Shown: piece by piece, positions 1-9,171 of the stretch
How positions within the stretch are numbered: position 1 is the stretch's first letter
Layout: each line of letters opens with the position of its first letter
Source: Firmicutes bacterium ASF500
Lineage (GTDB): Bacteria > Bacillota > Clostridia > Oscillospirales > Oscillospiraceae
Direction of reading: 5' to 3'
Assembly (NCBI GenBank): GCA_000492175.2
Contig: CP097573.1
Coordinates: 1,984,001 to 2,048,000 of the forward strand
DNA length: 64,000 bases
Translations under genes and position numbers: made by a program
Notes under the pieces: generated by a model
Databases searched by the model: none
Told to the model about the DNA's origin: nothing
Seen by the model: only the letters and a program-made list of their open reading frames with translations

Positions 1-834
1 GTATCCACCACAGACCCGGAGTGTGGAATGTTCCACAAAGGGGAGCACGAGCGGTGCTTCGCTTATGAGGCCCATACCGCCTGTGACAAGAGCGGTTACG
101 TATTGGAAACAGTGGTCACCCCCGGAAATGTCCATGACAGCGTGGCGTTTGACGATGTTTACGACAAATTGATTCAATCGTTTCCAGAGGTGGAAACAGT
201 GGTGGCAGACGCTGCCTACAAGACCCCGCATATCTGCAAAAAGGTATTTCGAGATGGCCGGGTATTGTCTACAGCCTACAAGCGGCCCATGACGATGAAG
301 GGTGGACATCCCTGGTGGTCTTACGTCTATGATGAATATTATGACTGCGTGATCTGCCCGGAATACCACATCCTGTCCTACCGCACCACCAACCGGGATG
401 GATACCGTGAATACCGCAGCGATCCGAAAATTTGTGCCCAGTGCCCCACCCGGCATTTATGTACAAAATCCAAAAGCTTCGTAAAGACTGTCCTGCGGCA
501 CATCTGGAAGGGCTACGAGGAACTGGCCGATGATGCCAGGTACACCCCGGAGTACAAGCAGCTCTATGCAAGGCGCAAAGAGACCATTGAGCGAGTTTTT
601 GCCGATGCAAAGGAAAAACACGCCATGCGCTATACCGTTTACCGTGGTCTGGCCCAGGTTTCCAACTGGGTGAGGCTTAAATTTGCTGCCATGAACCTCA
701 AAAAGTTGGCAAGATGGAAAGCCAGAAAGCGCTTTGCTCCGCCTTCCTCCACACCCTCCTCCTACATTTTATTCCTCATTAACGTTGTGCCCTGTCTGGC
801 TTCATTACCAGACAGGCCATTTTTCGACAAGCTG
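1..834 (+). mobile_element. IS1182-family insertion sequence, copy 1, 5' part outside the window
   Basis: The sequence is nearly identical to the reverse complement of the elements at 9211-10683 and 27662-29251. The visible end is the terminal inverted repeat TTTTTCGACAAGCTG at 820-834, which matches the ends of the other copies. A small internal hairpin (CCTGTCTGG / CCAGACAGG, around 791-817) precedes the end. The left half lies before base 1. The element abuts a GC-rich palindrome at 835-868. Confidence 0.93.
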
Positions 835-1116
835 AGGAGCTCCCCGCCCAATCGGGCGGGGAGCTCCTGTCTGTTGATAACCCCAAGCGCTTATTTTTTT
901 ATCAGGTCAATAAACCGTTGGAGCATTACTGTGGCCTCCGCGCGGGTAGCGGCGGCGTTGGGGTCGAGTTTTGCGTCGCTCTTGCCTCGAATGATCCCCT
1001 GCTCGACGCACCAGGACATGTCATCTACAGCCCAGCTGCCGATTGACGCGCTGTCCTGGAAATCGTCCAATCCCGCGCTATTGGCGGTGGTGTCCACCCC
1101 CAGCAAACGTGCGTAG
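1..1116 (+). CDS. IS1182-family transposase, C-terminal part (reading frame runs past the IS end)
   Basis: DDE-type transposase, open in frame 1 from the first base. It matches the C-terminal half of the two other copies in the window, including the conserved cysteine cluster (CAQCPTRHLC) and the C-terminal ERVFADAKEKHAMRYT motif that carries the last catalytic acidic residue. The IS itself contains no stop codon after the motif PDRPFFDKL. Translation would continue through the flanking palindrome and antisense to the SLH gene up to a stop at 1114-1116. Residues beyond about base 834 are therefore flank-encoded and not conserved. Function is transposition of the element; activity of this copy cannot be judged because its 5' part is not visible. 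Confidence 0.85.
   Translation, partial: VSTTDPECGMFHKGEHERCFAYEAHTACDKSGYVLETVVTPGNVHDSVAFDDVYDKLIQSFPEVETVVADAAYKTPHICKKVFRDGRVLSTAYKRPMTMKGGHPWWSYVYDEYYDCVICPEYHILSYRTTNRDGYREYRSDPKICAQCPTRHLCTKSKSFVKTVLRHIWKGYEELADDARYTPEYKQLYARRKETIERVFADAKEKHAMRYTVYRGLAQVSNWVRLKFAAMNLKKLARWKARKRFAPPSSTPSSYILFLINVVPCLASLPDRPFFDKLRSSPPNRAGSSCLLITPSAYFFIRSINRWSITVASARVAAALGSSFASLLPRMIPCSTHQDMSSTAQLPIDALSWKSSNPALLAVVSTPSKRA
835..868. terminator. GC-rich hairpin abutting IS1182 copy 1
   Basis: Perfect 15-base arms (AGGAGCTCCCCGCCC at 835-849 and its complement at 854-868) around a 4-base loop. It begins at the base after the IS terminal repeat. It lies just downstream of the minus-strand SLH gene stop (891), so it may originally have been that gene's terminator. 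There is no clear T-run on either side. Confidence 0.6.
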
Positions 1117-4100
1117 CGGCACAGCATCGCGGCCAGCTCCTGCCGGGTAATCGGACGCTCCGGAGCGAACTCAGTATCGGTGACGCCCTTCACCACACCG
1201 GCCTTTGCAGCCCAAGCTACGCTGTCGGCATACCATGCCCCGCCGGTCACATCGTCAAAGTCCAGGGTGTAGTTGGGCTTTCCGTTAGACAGTTCAAAAA
1301 GAATCTTAGTGAACTCGTTGCGCTTAATGGGACTTTCAGTGTCAAATATCTGGTCTCCTTTCCCGCTGATTACGCCCATCGCGGCCATATTGTTAATCGC
1401 CTCCGCCGCGAAATGGCTGTCGGACACATCAACAAACTTCTGGCTCTCATCCAGCTTGGGAACCTCGGCGGGGATCTTCGCCTCGACCAGCACTTCGCCT
1501 TCCTTATCCGTGACCGTAACCGACACATCCTTTTCGGGCGTAACGACCTTCTCCACCTTGCCGCCCTCCGGGTCAATGGCGGTGCTTGCGACCGTGCCGT
1601 CCCGCTTCGTCTCTACGATCTCCTTGCTGCCATCGGGGCGTTCGGTTTCGATCGTGACGGTGCCGGTTTTTTTGTTCACGACTGTGGTCGTCGTGCTGCC
1701 ATCCTCATTCTTTTCTACCTTGGTAGTGGTAGACGGAGGAGTGGAGGACCCGCCAGAACTGGAGCCGGAGCTGGGGCTGACAACTGTTACCGTACAGGAC
1801 GCGGTAAATCCGCCGTCCTCCGTGGTCACTGTGATCACCGCAGTTCCCAGGGACACGCCTGTGACTTTGCCCTGTTTATCTACGGTGGCGACCGAGGTAT
1901 CGCTGCTGCTCCAGCGGACCGACTTATCGGTTGCGCTGGCGGGGGCCACGGTGGCGGTCAGCGTAATGGATTTTCCGGTTTCCACACTGGCCTCTTCATT
2001 CACCGTCACACCCGTGACGGGCACCGCCGCTTCGCCGGTACTCACACCCTCGGCACGAACAACCACATTCCCCTTGATAACGCCTTCGTTGATCGAGAAC
2101 TCGCCGGTCTCCTTGCTATAAGTATAGCTCTCATCAGAAATTGGTTCGCCTCCGACGGAAATCTGGATGCTGTCGGGCAGCTCATAGCCTTCGGCGGCCA
2201 CCAGCTTGCCCGTATAGGGCTGAGCATGATCCACTCCCCGCGGCGCATCCGCCTCCGGAGCGCTCAGACCGTTGGTGACGGAATAGTTCACCGCATAATG
2301 CTTGACCTTGGCGGCGCCAGTGATAACCAGATTCTCCGTGATTGCGCCGTCATCGAACCTGATAATTGCCTGGTCCGGGTTTTCCGCGGTGTGGATATAG
2401 CGGTAATTGGTAAATTCGTCTCCGTTTTCCAGGGACACGGTGACGCTGGACGGCATCGTGTAGCCTTCCTCCGCTATCAGGGAAATGTCGAGCGCTTTGG
2501 CGTATGGAATCTGGTGATCGTGCTCCGCCTGGTCGCACAAAATGTTTTCCAGATTGTGGGTGAGTTGCAGAACCTTTTCTGTAAACACAGCCGTTACAGT
2601 CACATTTGCTCCAGGCATGACGAACGTGTTGCCGTCTTCCAGGGTGACCTCAGTGCCGTCCTCAGCCTCAACTTTCACGCTGCCCGGCATCAGGCTGAAG
2701 CCCGGGTCGGGCGTGAGCGTCACCGTGATCGTGTCGCCCTCTACCGCCTGGCTGGCGCTGACGCCGATCACACCGCCCTCGACCTCATCAACAGTAATAC
2801 TGTATCCGGTCACGCCTGCGGCCAGAATGGTCACCGTCACGGCGTTGGTTCCCGCTTCATGTGTGTCTGTCTCCGCAAACCGCACCTGATAGTTCCCCGC
2901 GGCCAGATTATCAATGCTCTCCGCGTCCGTCACAGATGTCCAGGTAACGCCATCGTCAGCGCTGTACTCGTAGGCGACAGCGGCGTCCAGGCCGGTGATC
3001 TGACCGTCATCGCCGGTTGTGCAGTTCACAGCGGTCAGCCCGGCGGGGATATCTGTATTGTCCGCTTTGCCCACAGTTCCGGAAATCTCCGCAGTCACCG
3101 TGCCCTCATAGAAGGAGCTCGAAGCAGCGGTGGCCTGCGCGGAGATCACGCAACCAATGTCCTCCGCAGTCAGTGTGTACTTCTCAGCGGTTGCGCCCGA
3201 AATAGCCTCGCCGTCCCGGAGCCACTGATAGGTCAGTTGCTGTTTGCCCTCCTCTGTCATGGACAGCTGGTTCAGGTGGATAACCAGTTCTTCGCCAAAC
3301 TTGGGCGTTCCGTCGATGGAAATCGGGTTCTTCAGCTTCCGAACCACATTCACCGTAAATTGCTTCGTAACATCGGGGAACGCAACGGAAGCCACCTCTA
3401 TAACCACCGGCCCCACGTTCATCTCATCCTCGGTGGCGGTCAGGGTCACAGTGCCGTCGCTGCTGCGCACAATCGACAGCCTGCCTTCCGGCCCCTCGGG
3501 GCGGGTCCAGTTGAACTTCTGAGAATCGTTGGACGATTCACCCAGAGCGGCGCGGAGTGTAATGCTATGGGGAAGGTCCGCATCGCCGGTATTGGTATAG
3601 AGCTTGACCTCCGAGCCGATCTCCTCCCCGTCAGGCCCTGTTACCGTAATGTCGCCAGGATCATAGGCCACATCCTCATAGGTGACAACCGGGTTGAACC
3701 ACACGCCATTATTGCCAGAAGCGTTACTATACGGCCCCTCATTAAACGCCAGGAAGGACAATGTATCGCCCGCGTTCAAGGTGAAGGTTTTCGGATCAAC
3801 AGTCTTTGCGGTACCGTCCTTGTTCAGCTCAATGCGTTCACTCTCTTGCTCAACTCCATTGATGTATACATAAATGTACGGCGTCAGAGAATTGCCCGAT
3901 GTATTCTCGCGCTTCTTCACCTGGTTCTGCACAGGGTTATAAATAGTGCTGTCTTTTTGTGTGTAACTCCCGTCGCCCGACTGTTCAAAGCCCACATAAA
4001 TGTTTTTGCTGAACTCAAGGCCAGACGCCGCGTTCCAGCCTCCCTCCGGGGCATAGGGGTTCCCCAAATTGAAGAAGATGTTGTTTCGAACCGTGTGGTG

Positions 4101-6284
4101 CCTCGCCGAAGTATAGTGATAGATGGGCGTACCCTCCGCCACTACAAAGGTGTTGTTGGTAAACTGCCCGTTGGGACTGCCAGAGGGGTCCAGAATGCCC
4201 CGCCGGTTTGCATCAGTCTTCGGGTCCGATTCTGACCAGGGTTTACCGTCTTTAAAGCTGACGTTATAGCGGAACACGCTGTTATACGCGTTATTGAGGC
4301 AGAACATGATACAGCCGCCCGAGTTGCCGGAGCTGTAGTTGTACTGATAGACGGTGCTGTCGGCGGAGTCGGCGTCCCAAGGCTGTCCGTCGTTATTGCC
4401 GCCCAGGTGGCTGTACAGCATAGTATAGCACTCGTTGTGCTCAAACACGGCGCTCTTGCACTTCCAGGGCCAGATACCGGCAGCCACATTCCACTTGTTG
4501 CCCCGGTAATAGGTGCCGTTCATGTATACCGGCAGCCGGCTTGAGCCGCCGGGGGCGCCCATCTCACGGCCACCATTGTAGGAGACGTTGTACTCCACCA
4601 GCGGCTCAAAAGCGTGCATGGGGGTGACGGGGTCGCCGCCCACCTCCTCCAGGTAGTTGTGTCCGATATAGAGGTTGGTTGTACCATACCTCTTAGATCT
4701 ATCGTCGCTCACCTTCTGTTCGTCATTGGTGCTGACCTCATCATAGTAAGTGGTGAGGGCGGCGGCAATACCCCAACGGCTGACCCGCTTGAGGTAGCAC
4801 CCTTCAATGCGCATATCATCAAACCGTGCGATTCCAGTAGTGCCTTCGTTTATCGGTCTGGCAGTAGTAAAATAGATGCCGCCATTGTTCATGTGCTTAT
4901 GCACAATGTTGCCGTAAACGTTCTCAATGTCCAGGTTCTGGAGGACCGTATGTTTGACGGTCCCTTTGTCCTGAGCCACACCGGCCACGCCGCTGCGGCT
5001 CATCTTGCCGCCCCACTGGTAGCAGCCTACGGTGTTGCCGTTGCTGTTGTAGCCGGTCTCACCGGGGACGGTTCCGCCGTCGTAGCTACCCAGATAGTCG
5101 AAGTCCGCGCCCTCTGTCTCGCCGTAGCGGCCAAAGTTGGTCATGGCAATGTTCCTGATCTCAACTCCGGGCACATCGTACAAAAGGATGCAGGAGGACA
5201 CATAGCCATGGTTCAGATGGGCGGGATTGGGCAGGTTCTTGCGGTAATTCTGATACCACACGCCCTCGCCATTGGCATTGATCTGAGGCTTGGGCAGGCT
5301 TGCTTTGCCGTATGCGTCAATGATAATGGGGTTGGCGGTGGTGCCGCCGCCGTTGAGATGGAGGTACTGCCCCTCAAAAACGGAGCCGTTCTCCAGATAA
5401 ACTTTGGTACCCGCGCCCATCTCCAGCTCGTTGATCTTGTGCAGGCTGTAGAAGGCCTTCTCCGGGCTGGACCCGTCGTTGCTGTCGCTGCCGTTGAGCG
5501 AGCTGACATAGTAGGTCTGCCCCTGTGTGTTGGTCAGCGTCCGGGGGGACCCCGTAGTGTCAAGCGTCACGCCGTCGCCGTCAATACTATTGGATGTATC
5601 AGCCTTGACCGCAAGCACATCAGAAGCGCCCTGCACCGTAATATTGGTCAGGGTGATACCATCTGCCGCACCTGCGTTGGTTGCGCCCACGCCGATTCCC
5701 GAACAGACCATTTTCTCGTCGGAAAAATCCGACTTGCCACTAACACTGTCCGTAAAGTTACCGGCATATAGGAAGCTGGATTTCATCGTGTCAGGGACAT
5801 TAACAATGGTCAGGTTCTCCACCGTCACGTAGGAGCAGTCGTAAAGGGTAATGCCGGAGGAAACATATTTGCCGGGGGTACCACCGTTGCCGTTCCCGGT
5901 CTTCGGAAGCCAGATACCCTGGCCCCGGGTCTGGATCACGGGAGCGTCACCTTCGCCGTAAGCGCCGATGGTAACAGGCTCGCCCGCTGTGCCGTGAACG
6001 TCCACCATGCGAATGGCGCCGGGGAACGTTTCGCCGCGGTTCAGCAGGACCTTGTCCCCAGGTATGAGCTGGTCCCAGGGCACCGCCGACAGACCAGGGA
6101 ACGGACTGCTTTCCGACAACCCATTGTTGCCTCCCTTGCCGCTTAAACTGACGTAATAGGTCACGCTTCCGCCGCTCCTTGCGGGGCCGGAGGCCCCGGC
6201 AGCATCGGCCGGCGTCAGACCGCCCAGGTATCCCAGGCATATCGCCAGTACGCAGAGCAAAGATACAAGTCGTCTTACCTTCAT
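891..6284 (-). CDS. Very large SLH-anchored surface protein with right-handed beta-helix region
   Basis: 1797 residues from an ATG at 6284 preceded by AGGAGG. A longer in-frame start at 6377 would place about 30 residues ahead of the signal peptide and is rejected. Residues 1-29 form a signal peptide (hydrophobic core, cleavage near ADAAG). The N-terminal ~800 residues contain two modules starting YYVSLSGKGG and YYVSSLNGSD, typical of parallel beta-helix, pectate-lyase-like or PbH1 proteins, with many Asn/Gly-rich turns. Then come Ig-like and bacterial-repeat domains (VEGDTITVTLTPDPGF), a Big_2 domain (VTGVTVNEEASVETG through VRWSSSDTSVATVD), a Ser/Thr-rich linker, and three C-terminal SLH domains from about residue 1610 (KFVDVSDSHFAAEA; ITRQELAAMLCRYARL; ATRAEATVMLQRFIDL). 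It should be cell-wall attached and may bind or cleave polysaccharide; the substrate cannot be inferred. Confidence 0.9.
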   Translation of the reverse strand: MKVRRLVSLLCVLAICLGYLGGLTPADAAGASGPARSGGSVTYYVSLSGKGGNNGLSESSPFPGLSAVPWDQLIPGDKVLLNRGETFPGAIRMVDVHGTAGEPVTIGAYGEGDAPVIQTRGQGIWLPKTGNGNGGTPGKYVSSGITLYDCSYVTVENLTIVNVPDTMKSSFLYAGNFTDSVSGKSDFSDEKMVCSGIGVGATNAGAADGITLTNITVQGASDVLAVKADTSNSIDGDGVTLDTTGSPRTLTNTQGQTYYVSSLNGSDSNDGSSPEKAFYSLHKINELEMGAGTKVYLENGSVFEGQYLHLNGGGTTANPIIIDAYGKASLPKPQINANGEGVWYQNYRKNLPNPAHLNHGYVSSCILLYDVPGVEIRNIAMTNFGRYGETEGADFDYLGSYDGGTVPGETGYNSNGNTVGCYQWGGKMSRSGVAGVAQDKGTVKHTVLQNLDIENVYGNIVHKHMNNGGIYFTTARPINEGTTGIARFDDMRIEGCYLKRVSRWGIAAALTTYYDEVSTNDEQKVSDDRSKRYGTTNLYIGHNYLEEVGGDPVTPMHAFEPLVEYNVSYNGGREMGAPGGSSRLPVYMNGTYYRGNKWNVAAGIWPWKCKSAVFEHNECYTMLYSHLGGNNDGQPWDADSADSTVYQYNYSSGNSGGCIMFCLNNAYNSVFRYNVSFKDGKPWSESDPKTDANRRGILDPSGSPNGQFTNNTFVVAEGTPIYHYTSARHHTVRNNIFFNLGNPYAPEGGWNAASGLEFSKNIYVGFEQSGDGSYTQKDSTIYNPVQNQVKKRENTSGNSLTPYIYVYINGVEQESERIELNKDGTAKTVDPKTFTLNAGDTLSFLAFNEGPYSNASGNNGVWFNPVVTYEDVAYDPGDITVTGPDGEEIGSEVKLYTNTGDADLPHSITLRAALGESSNDSQKFNWTRPEGPEGRLSIVRSSDGTVTLTATEDEMNVGPVVIEVASVAFPDVTKQFTVNVVRKLKNPISIDGTPKFGEELVIHLNQLSMTEEGKQQLTYQWLRDGEAISGATAEKYTLTAEDIGCVISAQATAASSSFYEGTVTAEISGTVGKADNTDIPAGLTAVNCTTGDDGQITGLDAAVAYEYSADDGVTWTSVTDAESIDNLAAGNYQVRFAETDTHEAGTNAVTVTILAAGVTGYSITVDEVEGGVIGVSASQAVEGDTITVTLTPDPGFSLMPGSVKVEAEDGTEVTLEDGNTFVMPGANVTVTAVFTEKVLQLTHNLENILCDQAEHDHQIPYAKALDISLIAEEGYTMPSSVTVSLENGDEFTNYRYIHTAENPDQAIIRFDDGAITENLVITGAAKVKHYAVNYSVTNGLSAPEADAPRGVDHAQPYTGKLVAAEGYELPDSIQISVGGEPISDESYTYSKETGEFSINEGVIKGNVVVRAEGVSTGEAAVPVTGVTVNEEASVETGKSITLTATVAPASATDKSVRWSSSDTSVATVDKQGKVTGVSLGTAVITVTTEDGGFTASCTVTVVSPSSGSSSGGSSTPPSTTTKVEKNEDGSTTTTVVNKKTGTVTIETERPDGSKEIVETKRDGTVASTAIDPEGGKVEKVVTPEKDVSVTVTDKEGEVLVEAKIPAEVPKLDESQKFVDVSDSHFAAEAINNMAAMGVISGKGDQIFDTESPIKRNEFTKILFELSNGKPNYTLDFDDVTGGAWYADSVAWAAKAGVVKGVTDTEFAPERPITRQELAAMLCRYARLLGVDTTANSAGLDDFQDSASIGSWAVDDMSWCVEQGIIRGKSDAKLDPNAAATRAEATVMLQRFIDLIKK

Positions 6285-6554
6285 GGATGTTTCCTCCTTT
6301 TCTCGTGCAATGGCATGATACAGCTTGTCCAGAATGCTAATGGTGGTCGCTGTTTGCAACAGCGACCTCTCCCCCAAACTGCAGTTTGGACATCTTCAAT
6401 TATACATAAAAACCGGCAAAATTTCAGATGAAATTTTATACAAAATATAAAGTAAATTTTTGTAATATATTACAAGCCGGGCGAATCAATGTAGAAACCG
6501 CTGTAGAATCAGGCGTTTCCTTCCAGTTTTGATGTAAAATACGGCGTCAGACAC

Positions 6555-6583
6555 TTGACTTGCAGCGGATATTATGGTACAAT
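6555..6583 (+). promoter_or_regulatory. Sigma-A promoter for the T-box/glyS transcript
   Basis: TTGACT (6555-6560) and TACAAT (6578-6583) with a 17-base spacer, just upstream of the T-box leader. Transcription would begin near 6590. Confidence 0.75.
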
Positions 6584-6589
6584 GTTTCA

Positions 6590-6855
6590 AATATTCTTGA
6601 GAAAGCTTTACTCCGTCGCCTTAACAAATCACAAAGCCAAGACAGGGAACAGTACCACACAGCGGGGTTCAGAGAGAGGATGGCCGGTGAAAATCCTCCG
6701 AAGCTGGGTTGGGAAGGCGCTCTGGAGCGCGGGGAGGAAATGCCCCGCCGGCCCCCGCCGTTACCGGGTCAGAGCGCGCGTCAGCCAGACGCGAATTCAG
6801 GTGGAACCACGGACAGTCTTGTTCGCCCTGAGCCGAGAGGCTCGGGGCGTTTTTT
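6590..6855 (+). ncRNA. T-box riboswitch leader of glyS
   Basis: The T-box sequence AGGTGGAACCACGG lies at 6799-6812. Its TGGA would pair with the UCCA end of uncharged tRNA-Gly (discriminator U). Upstream is a Stem I-like region (CAGAGAGAGGATGG followed by GGTGAAAATCCTCC), and a tentative GGC glycine specifier lies near 6716. An intrinsic terminator closes the leader at 6824-6855. It should raise glyS transcription when glycine-tRNA charging falls. The exact specifier was not proven by folding. Confidence 0.88.
6824..6855 (+). terminator. Regulated intrinsic terminator of the T-box
   Basis: CGCCCTGAGCC (6824-6834), GAGA loop, then GGCTCGGGGCG (6839-6849), followed by six T residues. The competing antiterminator would involve the T-box bases at 6799-6812. 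Confidence 0.85.
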
Positions 6856-6905
6856 GTTCAAAGGGGGTGTTTGAATGACGGAACAGCACAAGGAGCTGAC
6901 CTCCA

Positions 6906-6982
6906 GTAGGGGCGGATATTATCCGCCCCTGGCATACGCAAGGCCCTCTAAATAAATGCGGACGGCCACAGGCCGCCCCTAC
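6906..6982. repeat. Palindromic interspersed repeat (MITE/REP-like)
   Basis: 77-base unit with ends GTAGGGGCGG ... CCGCCCCTAC. It contains an inner hairpin (GGGGCGGATA / TATCCGCCCC). Related units occur at 18784-18852, 18877-18958 and 22948-23029, all intergenic. It lies between the T-box terminator and the glyS start, so it is inside the mRNA leader. Confidence 0.7.
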
Positions 6983-7014
6983 AAATCAAATTATCACAAT
7001 AAGGAGATTGCAAC

Positions 7015-8439
7015 ATGAAAAACAGCGAAAAGACCATGGAAAAAATTGTGGCCCTGTGTAAGGGCCGGGGCTTCATCTTCGCCGGGAGCGAAATCTACGG
7101 CGGACTTGCCAACACCTGGGACTACGGCCCCCTGGGTGTGGAGCTGAAAAACAATGTCAAGAAGGCCTGGTGGAAGAAGTTCGTCCAGGAGAACCCCTAC
7201 AACGTGGGCCTGGACGCCGCCATCCTGATGAACCCCCAGGTGTGGGTGGCCTCCGGCCACGTGGGCGGCTTCTCCGACCCGCTGATGGACTGCAAGGAGT
7301 GCAAGGAGCGTTTCCGCGCCGACAAGGTCATCGAGGACTGGTGCCAGGAGAACAGCTTCGACCTGGGCCACAGCGTGGACGCCATGAGCCAGGCCGAGAT
7401 GAAGGCCTTCATCGACGAGCATCAGATCGTCTGCCCCTCCTGCGCCAAGTTCAACTGGACCGACATCCGCCAGTTCAACCTGATGTTCAAGACCTTCCAG
7501 GGGGTCACCGAGGACGCCAAGAACGCCGTCTACCTCCGGCCCGAGACCGCCCAGGGCATTTTTACCAACTTCGTCAACGTCCAGCGCTCCACCCGGCGCA
7601 AGCTGCCCTTCGGCGTGTGTCAGATCGGCAAGTCCTTCCGCAACGAGATCACCCCGGGCAACTTCATCTTCCGCACCCGGGAGTTTGAGCAGATGGAGCT
7701 GGAGTTCTTCTGCCAGCCGGGTACCGAGCTGGACTGGTTCAAGTACTGGAAGGACTTCTGCCACCAGTGGCTGCTGGGCCTGGGCATCAAGGAGGAGAAC
7801 CTGCGGCTCCGGGACCATGACCCCGAGGAGCTGAGCCACTACTCCAACGCCACCACCGACTTCGAGTTCGCCTTCCCCTTCACCGACTGGGGCGAGCTGT
7901 GGGGAGTTGCCAGCCGGACCAGCTTCGACCTCACCGCCCATCAGAACACCTCCGGCAAGGACCTGACCTATTACGATCAGGAGAAAAACGAGCACTATAT
8001 CCCCTACGTTATCGAGCCCTCCCTGGGCGTAGAGCGGATGCTGCTGGCCTTCCTGTGCAACGCCTACGACGAGGAGGTGGTGGACGCCGAGAAGAACGAC
8101 GTGCGCACCGTCCTCCATCTCCACCCCGCCCTGGCCCCCTTCAAGTGCGCCGTGCTGCCCCTGTCCAAGAAGCTGGGGGATAAGGCCCGGGAGATCCAGG
8201 CCGAGCTGAGCAAGTATTTCATGGTGGATTACGACGACGCCGGGTCCATCGGCAAGCGCTACCGCCGTCAGGACGAGATCGGCACCCCCTACTGCATCAC
8301 GGTGGACTTCCAGACCGTGGGCTCCGACACCGACGAGGCCGACCACGCCGTCACCATCCGGAACCGGGACACCATGGACCAGGTCCGGGTACCCATCAGC
8401 GAGCTGAAAAGCTGGCTGGAGCAGAAGCTGGCCTATTAA
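7015..8439 (+). CDS. glyS: Glycyl-tRNA synthetase, dimeric (alpha2) type
   Basis: 474 residues, normal for the single-chain bacterial/archaeal/eukaryotic-type class II GlyRS; some Firmicutes name it glyQS. It charges tRNA-Gly with glycine using ATP in the cytoplasm. Visible features are the N-terminal [20 protein letters not shown] motif, paired cysteine motifs (CKECKERF and CPSCAKF), class II motif 2 ([21 protein letters not shown], about residue 222) and motif 3 ([12 protein letters not shown], about residue 340), followed by an anticodon-binding domain ([14 protein letters not shown]). The ATG follows AAGGAGATTG. It is controlled by the T-box leader upstream. Its last 76 bases are duplicated at 9063-9138. 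Confidence 0.97.
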   Translation: MKNSEKTMEKIVALCKGRGFIFAGSEIYGGLANTWDYGPLGVELKNNVKKAWWKKFVQENPYNVGLDAAILMNPQVWVASGHVGGFSDPLMDCKECKERFRADKVIEDWCQENSFDLGHSVDAMSQAEMKAFIDEHQIVCPSCAKFNWTDIRQFNLMFKTFQGVTEDAKNAVYLRPETAQGIFTNFVNVQRSTRRKLPFGVCQIGKSFRNEITPGNFIFRTREFEQMELEFFCQPGTELDWFKYWKDFCHQWLLGLGIKEENLRLRDHDPEELSHYSNATTDFEFAFPFTDWGELWGVASRTSFDLTAHQNTSGKDLTYYDQEKNEHYIPYVIEPSLGVERMLLAFLCNAYDEEVVDAEKNDVRTVLHLHPALAPFKCAVLPLSKKLGDKAREIQAELSKYFMVDYDDAGSIGKRYRRQDEIGTPYCITVDFQTVGSDTDEADHAVTIRNRDTMDQVRVPISELKSWLEQKLAY

Positions 8440-8441
8440 GC
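8366..8441 (+). repeat. Direct repeat, copy A (authentic glyS 3' end)
   Basis: 76 bases ending in the glyS stop codon and two following bases. They recur at 9063-9138 with three substitutions (C/T, A/G, A/G). The two copies bracket the DUF4160/DUF2442 genes. Confidence 0.95.
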
Positions 8442-8450
8442 GCTCAAAAT

Positions 8451-8488
8451 GAAAGTCCCCTTGCGCGTAACCCGCGCGGGGGACTTTC
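8451..8488 (+). terminator. Hairpin downstream of glyS
   Basis: GAAAGTCCCC (8451-8460) pairs with GGGGACTTTC (8479-8488), and an inner GCGCG/CGCGC stem extends it. No strong T-run follows on the plus strand, so termination efficiency is uncertain. Confidence 0.65.
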
Positions 8489-8563
8489 CCTATTGACCGC
8501 AGGAATCGGAAATGCTATAATTTGAGCAGAGGAAGTTTCTTTTGCGTCGGAAAGGGGAAAAAT

Positions 8564-8815
8564 ATGCCCGAAATCAGTCGTTTCTATGGAATTATTATCA
8601 AAATGTTTTTTAAGCCGAAGGAACACGAGCCCAGCCACCTCCACGCCCTGTATGGGGAGCGTGTGGGCGTGTTCGACCTGAGGACCATGACGATGACCGA
8701 GGGCGACCTGCCCAAAAGAGCACAGGAGCTTGTAGCAGAATGGATGGCTAAAAATCAGGACAAACTTCTGGAGATGTGGGACACCCAAAAGCTGGAGAAG
8801 CTGCCGCCGCTGTGA
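8564..8815 (+). CDS. DUF4160 domain protein (putative small two-gene module, first gene)
   Basis: 83 residues from the ATG at 8564, preceded by AAAGGGGAAA. An earlier in-frame start is unlikely because DUF4160 proteins begin MPEISRFYGI. The sequence carries the family core: PEISRFYGIIIKMFF, HxPSHLHA-type (HEPSHLHALYGE), then LPKRAQELVAEWM. Its catalytic or binding role is not known. Such proteins are commonly paired with DUF2442 proteins, as here (13-base spacing), and have been suggested to form toxin-antitoxin-like modules; that is inference from gene pairing, not from this sequence. The pair lies between two copies of the glyS 3' end. Confidence 0.85.
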   Translation: MPEISRFYGIIIKMFFKPKEHEPSHLHALYGERVGVFDLRTMTMTEGDLPKRAQELVAEWMAKNQDKLLEMWDTQKLEKLPPL

Positions 8816-8828
8816 TGGAGGTGTTGTT

Positions 8829-9104
8829 ATGTTGCCGCGTATTAAAGATGTGACGCCCATGCCGGAATATCAGCTGCACGTTGTCTTTGACGATGGTAAA
8901 TCCGTCATTTATGATGTGACGGAGGACATCCGGCAGATTGAGAGCTACCGCGACCTGTTGAGCATACACGGGCTGTTTGACCAGGTTTCTGTCGATCAGA
9001 GCCGGACCTGTGTATACTGGAATGACGACATTGATCTGCCCAGCGACACAATTTATGAGTATGGGACACCATGGACCAGGTCTGGGTGCCCATCAGCGAG
9101 CTGA
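8829..9104 (+). CDS. DUF2442 domain protein, C-terminus rewritten by duplicated glyS DNA
   Basis: 91 residues. The DUF2442 core is visible (KDVTPMPEYQLHVVFDDG ... YRDLLSIHGLFDQVSVD ... WNDDIDLPSDTIYEYG). Right after EYG the frame enters the 76-base copy of the glyS 3' end in a different frame, giving the non-homologous tail [13 protein letters not shown]. The native stop has thus been replaced. It is likely co-transcribed with the DUF4160 gene. Function is unknown; a DNA-binding or antitoxin role is only a guess from the pairing. Confidence 0.82.
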   Translation: MLPRIKDVTPMPEYQLHVVFDDGKSVIYDVTEDIRQIESYRDLLSIHGLFDQVSVDQSRTCVYWNDDIDLPSDTIYEYGTPWTRSGCPSAS

Positions 9105-9138
9105 AAAGCTGGCTGGAGCAGAAGCTGGCCTATTGAGC
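9063..9138 (+). repeat. Direct repeat, copy B (displaced glyS 3' end)
   Basis: Matches 8366-8441 over 76 bases with three differences. It preserves the AY-stop end of GlyRS but is out of context, forming the 3' end of the DUF2442 gene instead. Confidence 0.95.
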
Positions 9139-9171
9139 ATTTAAATTTAGCAGCCCGCCTATGCTGATAGG

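Noticed and set aside
1413..4235. 940-residue plus-strand frame opposite the SLH gene
   Set aside because: Antisense shadow of a GC-rich repetitive gene; no ribosome-binding site or recognisable domain.
6555..6878. Two overlapping ~105-residue plus-strand frames upstream of glyS
   Set aside because: They coincide with the T-box leader and its terminator; the RNA structure explains the sequence.
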